Shown: positions 60,492 to 64,000 of the stretch, piece by piece | How the letters are laid out: the number at the start of each line of letters is the position of its first letter | Numbering within the stretch: position 1 is the stretch's first letter | Assembly (NCBI GenBank): GCA_050178795.1 | Contig: JBFXFT010000005.1 | Span: forward strand, 9,179 to 73,178 | Source of the DNA: STF1-184 sp050178795 | GTDB lineage: Bacteria > Bacillota > Clostridia > Christensenellales > UBA1242 | DNA length: 64,000 nucleotides | Direction of reading: 5' to 3' | Made by a program: the position numbers and the translations under genes | Notes under the pieces: generated by a model | Seen by the model: only the letters and a program-made list of their open reading frames with translations | Databases searched by the model: none | What the model was told of the DNA's origin: nothing

Positions 60492-61433
60492 TTAAAATTT
60501 TTTAATTAAATGGTTTTTTGTTGAAGGATTTTTGCCAGGTACAAAAATTTCAATCTCTTGTTTTAATAACTCTATGTTGTATTCATCTTCTTTGCCAGCG
60601 AACTCCCCATCTAAATTAAATTTGGATTGAGACAGGTTTTTAATAGAAACCCTTTTTGCGTTTAAAACAGTTACGCGTTTACTGCGTTTAAAACTTTTAA
60701 TTCCGAAAAGAAATAGTTTAATTAGCCTTAGTGAGGTAATCAGATTTGTTAGGCCTAAAATTTTACACTGTCTCATTAAAACTACATCTACGAGACCATC
60801 ATTTAGTGCCGCGCCTTTATTTACATTAAAACCAGCGACAGAATTTGAGTTCGCGAGCATAATAAATGCAAAATTTCCATTGTAGTCTTTGTCATCAACT
60901 TTTACTTCTAATTTCAGGTTATTTAGCCTAAATAATTCAGTTAAACCTTTAAATGCGTAAGCAAACCAGCCAAAGCGCCTTTTATGTTCTTGATTTGTTT
61001 TATAGGTGCAACTTGTAAATAATCCTGCCGTAAATACATATATTCCATAGGAATCGTTTATTTTAAAGGCGTCGTGCTTAAAAGCCGTGCCATTTAAAAT
61101 TATATCAAGTGCCTTCTCAGTGTTTTTTGGTATGCCCAAACTATGCGCCATGTCATTTACCGTTCCGCAAGGCAAAAAGGCTACAGTTGGTTTGTTTTCT
61201 TTTTGAGCGATACCGTTTACAACCTCGTTAAAAGTGCCATCTCCACCGGCAGCGACTATAACATCATAATTTCCACAGCAAAAGGCAGCAATTTGACTAG
61301 TGTGTTTGTTATATTCACTTTTAATAAAGTCAACCACCTCAAATTTTTGCTTTAATGCTTTAGTTATTAGGTCTTTGTTTTTTTCAAAATTGCCTTTTTT
61401 AGCATATGGATTATATATAACTGCGCACTTCAT
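60492..61433 (-). CDS. Diacylglycerol kinase family lipid kinase (DagK/YegS-type)
   Basis: 313 residues. ATP-binding GGDGTFNEVVNG (63-74), LPCGTVNDMAHSLG, and a C-terminal beta-sandwich domain with NLDGEFAG. Phosphorylates diacylglycerol or a related lipid in the membrane. Its length and motifs fit soluble DagK/BmrU homologues. AAGGAG ribosome binding site (reverse strand of the bases right of the ATG). Confidence 0.9.
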   Translation of the reverse strand: MKCAVIYNPYAKKGNFEKNKDLITKALKQKFEVVDFIKSEYNKHTSQIAAFCCGNYDVIVAAGGDGTFNEVVNGIAQKENKPTVAFLPCGTVNDMAHSLGIPKNTEKALDIILNGTAFKHDAFKINDSYGIYVFTAGLFTSCTYKTNQEHKRRFGWFAYAFKGLTELFRLNNLKLEVKVDDKDYNGNFAFIMLANSNSVAGFNVNKGAALNDGLVDVVLMRQCKILGLTNLITSLRLIKLFLFGIKSFKRSKRVTVLNAKRVSIKNLSQSKFNLDGEFAGKEDEYNIELLKQEIEIFVPGKNPSTKNHLIKKF

Positions 61434-61623
61434 AAAAACTCCTTACGAACAACAATATAATACGCTTTTATTGTTTTTTAGTCAATGGTTGGGAAAATAT
61501 TAATTTTATCAGTCAAACAGTATTTTTTTATCAGAGCTGGTTTATTTTGATTAATTGATCAATAAGGATTATTAAGTTCGTTTTTAAAAATTTGACCCTT
61601 ATAAACATTTTTTGTTTTGCATA

Positions 61624-61652
61624 TTGACAATTTACAAAAAATAGGTTAAAAT
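61624..61652 (+). promoter_or_regulatory. Sigma-A promoter for the 133-aa gene
   Basis: TTGACA, 17-base spacer, TAAAAT. The 190 bases before it contain only A+T-rich DNA and a small ATTGATCAAT palindrome at 61554. Confidence 0.75.
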
Positions 61653-61687
61653 AAGGTAACTTAAAAATTTATGGGGGATAATTATAT

Positions 61688-62089
61688 ATGAAAAAATTAT
61701 GGAATACACTTAAGGAAATCTTAGTTCCAAATATGAAAAATATCAATCGTGTAGTTAAATACGCTTTTCTTGCGTTAGCTCTAGGCAGCATGCTATTTGT
61801 TCCAGAAGCAGCATTTCCAGTATACGCACTAGGATGGTTAGCTGGACTTTATGTCATATCAACAGTTAGCAATATTATTAAACACTTCAAAGCGGAACCT
61901 ACGAAAGAGAGTGACAATATACAAGAAATAACTGAAAGCGTTAAGGAAGAGATTGCTGAAGAAACAAAAGCAAGAGAAGATTCACTAACTAAAAGTTCTA
62001 GGCAATTACAAAAGAGTAGCGTAACAAAAAATTCAGAAGAAAATCTTTCAAACTCAAACAACTTTACCAATATAGCTCCTGAGCATTAA
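61688..62089 (+). CDS. Small membrane hypothetical protein with charged tail
   Basis: 133 residues. Hydrophobic segments at about 23-40 and 44-62 form a membrane hairpin; the last 65 residues are Ser/Glu/Lys-rich and probably disordered in the cytoplasm. GGGGGAT ribosome binding site and consensus promoter. No family recognised. Followed by a terminator. Confidence 0.7.
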   Translation: MKKLWNTLKEILVPNMKNINRVVKYAFLALALGSMLFVPEAAFPVYALGWLAGLYVISTVSNIIKHFKAEPTKESDNIQEITESVKEEIAEETKAREDSLTKSSRQLQKSSVTKNSEENLSNSNNFTNIAPEH

Positions 62090-62110
62090 GATATAGAGTT
62101 TTGTAATTTT

Positions 62111-62137
62111 AAAAAACACCTAAAAAGGTGTTTTTTT
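62111..62137 (+). terminator. Intrinsic terminator
   Basis: ACACCT-AAAA-AGGTGT with a T run. Confidence 0.85.
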
Positions 62138-62543
62138 GTGTTTTATAAATGACATAGGATTTTAAACATAGGGTTTCCAGTATATGTGCCGAGTTTTAGA
62201 TTATTTGAAGAAATTAAAAACAATAAGCAATCTAAATAATTTATGTTTTTTTGTATTTTTTTATGGATTTTTTTTGTTTGGTTATTTAAAAAGCGTTTTT
62301 TAAGGCAATTTTTAATGCACAAAGAATATTTTTATAACACAAAAAAATGTATAAATTTGTATATAAAAGTACTTGACTAGGCTTCAATTTATTTTACAAA
62401 CGAATGGCAAAGTGATAACATATATTAAAGTAATATATAATTATTGCTTGGCATAGTTTCAAATTTACGAGAAATTTTGCTTTTAGTTTGCCTTTTGGTA
62501 ATCTAAAAAATTTCAAAACACAGATAAAAAGAGGTATTGTCAG
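62138..62543. other. Non-coding region before the surface protein gene
   Basis: About 400 bp, A+T-rich, no gene. TTGACT at 62373-62378 with TACAAA 16 bases later is a possible promoter. A second candidate is not obvious. Nothing else seen. Confidence 0.45.
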
Positions 62544-64000
62544 ATGGATAAATACGGTTTAACAAGGGTACATCATCCCTACGCACACTTTATTAAGAAT
62601 GCACTACTCGGACTCTTTTTAGTTTTAATTGGTTTAACGTCTGTTGCGACAGGCTTTTTTGGTGTAAATACCTTAAGCAATAACAATGCAGAAAAAATTG
62701 ATGAGGTTTCAGCAGTAGTCTTTTATGTTGTGCCTACCACATCTGTCAGCCCATCTTCTAGCGGCTCTATTAGTTCAAGTGGCACTAACCCTAACCTTAC
62801 ATATACTGCAACACCAAGTGGTGCTTATGTTTTTGATCATTGGTATATTTATGAAGACTGGGTAGATTTTGGAGTGCAAACATCCACTTCAATATCAAAC
62901 CCATTAAGCTATACTGTATACACAGCACTGATAATGAACTCATGTTCACTTACCGCTTATTTTACCATTACAACTTATACGCTTTATACATACGCCTATA
63001 CAAACAATGCTTACTCTGCAACTGGCGGAACAGTTAAAGCCTACAGCGCAAGCACTAATGCCGACAGTTACGACACTTATTCTTACAATCGTGGTGCAAC
63101 AGCGACAATGATTGCAACTGTTTCAAGTTCAACATATCTTTTTGATGGTTGGTATACTGGGTCTACTAGTGGCACCAAAGTTTCACCCAGCACATCATAT
63201 TCATTTATAATCACTGCGAACACGTATAGATATGCTAGGTTTTACACAAGACAACTACTGGTTGTGTATGCAAAAACGTTTAACTCAGCTTATCCAACTG
63301 GTGGAACGAGCTCTACTGGTGGAACAGTGCAAATAAATAGTGGCACTGCCTCGTCTATTGCGTCTGCTTATGTTTCTCAGTCTGTTACTCAGGCTATTGT
63401 AGCAAACCCCAATCTTCCCACATATAGCTTCGTTGGTTGGTACTCAGATTCAACTTGTACGACATTAGTATCTTCTCTTGATTTGTACTCTTTTGCAATG
63501 CCAACCTCTAGTACAACTAGATATGCTAAATTTGCTATATATGTAACACTTGAATATGATGGAAATGGCGCTGATTCTGGCACAATGTCCAGTCAGACGC
63601 TTTATTATACACAAATATTTACTTTGCCAAGTAGCTCATTTGTTAAATTAGGTTATCATTTTAGCTATTGGAACACTGCATCTGATGGCAGTGGATCAAA
63701 TTACAATGTAGGAGGTGGTTATACTGCCTCATACTCACTTATTCAAATACTTTATGTTAAATGGGCACCAGATACATATTCTGTAGTTTTAGATGCTCAA
63801 GGTGGCAGTGGTGGAACTACGGTTACAGTGACTTATGATGCCGATATGCCAACCGCCGCAATGCCAGTATTATCTGGCTATACTTTTGGCGGTTATTATA
63901 CTGGAACTAGTGGCACTGGAACGCAATATTATGACGCCTCAATGAATAGCACAATACCATGGAATCAACCATCTGGGGATACACTATATGCTAAATGGAC
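62544..64000 (+). CDS. Large surface protein with InlB B-repeat-like domains, truncated by the right edge
   Basis: ATG at 62544 with AGAGG about 10 bases upstream; the frame is open to the window end (485 codons visible). Residues 17-45 form a signal peptide or anchor (ALLGLFLVLIGLTSVATGFF). Then Thr/Ser/Tyr-rich repeats follow: FDGWYTGSTSGTKVSP, FVGWYSDSTCTTLVSS, FGGYYTGTSGTGTQYYD and YSVVLDAQGGSGGTTVTVTYD. These match the InlB B-repeat (Flg_new) family, extracellular beta-rich modules. Several units are degenerate. The protein is probably an adhesin; the C-terminal anchor lies outside the window. It has no stop in the window. Confidence 0.85.
   Translation, partial: MDKYGLTRVHHPYAHFIKNALLGLFLVLIGLTSVATGFFGVNTLSNNNAEKIDEVSAVVFYVVPTTSVSPSSSGSISSSGTNPNLTYTATPSGAYVFDHWYIYEDWVDFGVQTSTSISNPLSYTVYTALIMNSCSLTAYFTITTYTLYTYAYTNNAYSATGGTVKAYSASTNADSYDTYSYNRGATATMIATVSSSTYLFDGWYTGSTSGTKVSPSTSYSFIITANTYRYARFYTRQLLVVYAKTFNSAYPTGGTSSTGGTVQINSGTASSIASAYVSQSVTQAIVANPNLPTYSFVGWYSDSTCTTLVSSLDLYSFAMPTSSTTRYAKFAIYVTLEYDGNGADSGTMSSQTLYYTQIFTLPSSSFVKLGYHFSYWNTASDGSGSNYNVGGGYTASYSLIQILYVKWAPDTYSVVLDAQGGSGGTTVTVTYDADMPTAAMPVLSGYTFGGYYTGTSGTGTQYYDASMNSTIPWNQPSGDTLYAKW

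Noticed and set aside
63389..63583. Minus-strand 64-codon ORF
   Set aside because: Antisense shadow of the repeat surface protein, whose plus-strand frame is open over 485 codons.

Overview
The window is a 64-kb piece of a low-G+C chromosome that reads with the standard bacterial code. It is most likely from an uncultured Firmicutes (Bacillota, Clostridia-like) lineage. The evidence is strong AGGAGG-type ribosome binding sites, intrinsic terminators with long T runs, lipoprotein signals, a FtsH/HelD/YidD/Jag gene set, and Firmicutes-type parS sites (TGTTTCACGTGAAACA). I saw no outer-membrane or LPS genes.

The window covers the replication-origin neighbourhood. From 33.0 to 46.2 kb the classical block parB-parA-rsmG-mnmG-mnmE-jag-yidC-yidD-rnpA-rpmH runs on the minus strand, and dnaN and dnaA follow on the same strand. 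At 46.4 kb transcription flips: recF, three small genes, gyrB and gyrA run on the plus strand. Compared with the usual rpmH | dnaA-dnaN-recF-gyrB-gyrA order, the dnaA-dnaN pair looks inverted as a unit. DnaA-box-like sites lie between dnaA and dnaN (44.83-44.87 kb). A 1-kb non-coding stretch beyond parB (31.97-33.02 kb) holds three perfect parS sites, another pair of DnaA-type boxes and short direct repeats.

Region by region: 1-3.57 kb is probably the end of an integrated element (unknown protein, Fic protein, sigma-like regulator, GIY-YIG protein). It stops at a 45-bp 3' fragment of a tRNA-Arg(ACG) gene that still carries a terminator, a classic attachment-site scar. 3.7-15.6 kb holds small hypothetical proteins, a phosphodiester-glycosidase-like gene behind a strongly structured leader RNA, HelD, a repeat lipoprotein, enolase, a membrane diguanylate cyclase and a heliorhodopsin. 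15.7-30 kb holds ftsH, a CvpA-like protein, two paralogous membrane-anchored proteins, a uridine-kinase-like protein, a C39-like peptidase, dUTPase beside a protein resembling phage DNA-base hypermodification enzymes, an alkaline phosphatase lipoprotein, a MacB-type ABC transporter with a lipoprotein partner, and tRNA-Ser(GCU). 30-33 kb holds a PHP-domain protein and the parS region.

To the right of gyrA (54-64 kb) lie a HipA/HipT-like kinase preceded by a HipS-like small protein, ychF, a DUF4130-like protein, tex, a diacylglycerol-kinase-family gene, and the first 485 codons of a large repeat surface protein that runs off the right edge.

The points most worth following are the heliorhodopsin, the hypermodification-like gene next to dut, the split HipS/HipT-like pair without a visible HipB, the structured leader at 5.1 kb, and the rearranged origin with its separate parS/DnaA-box region.
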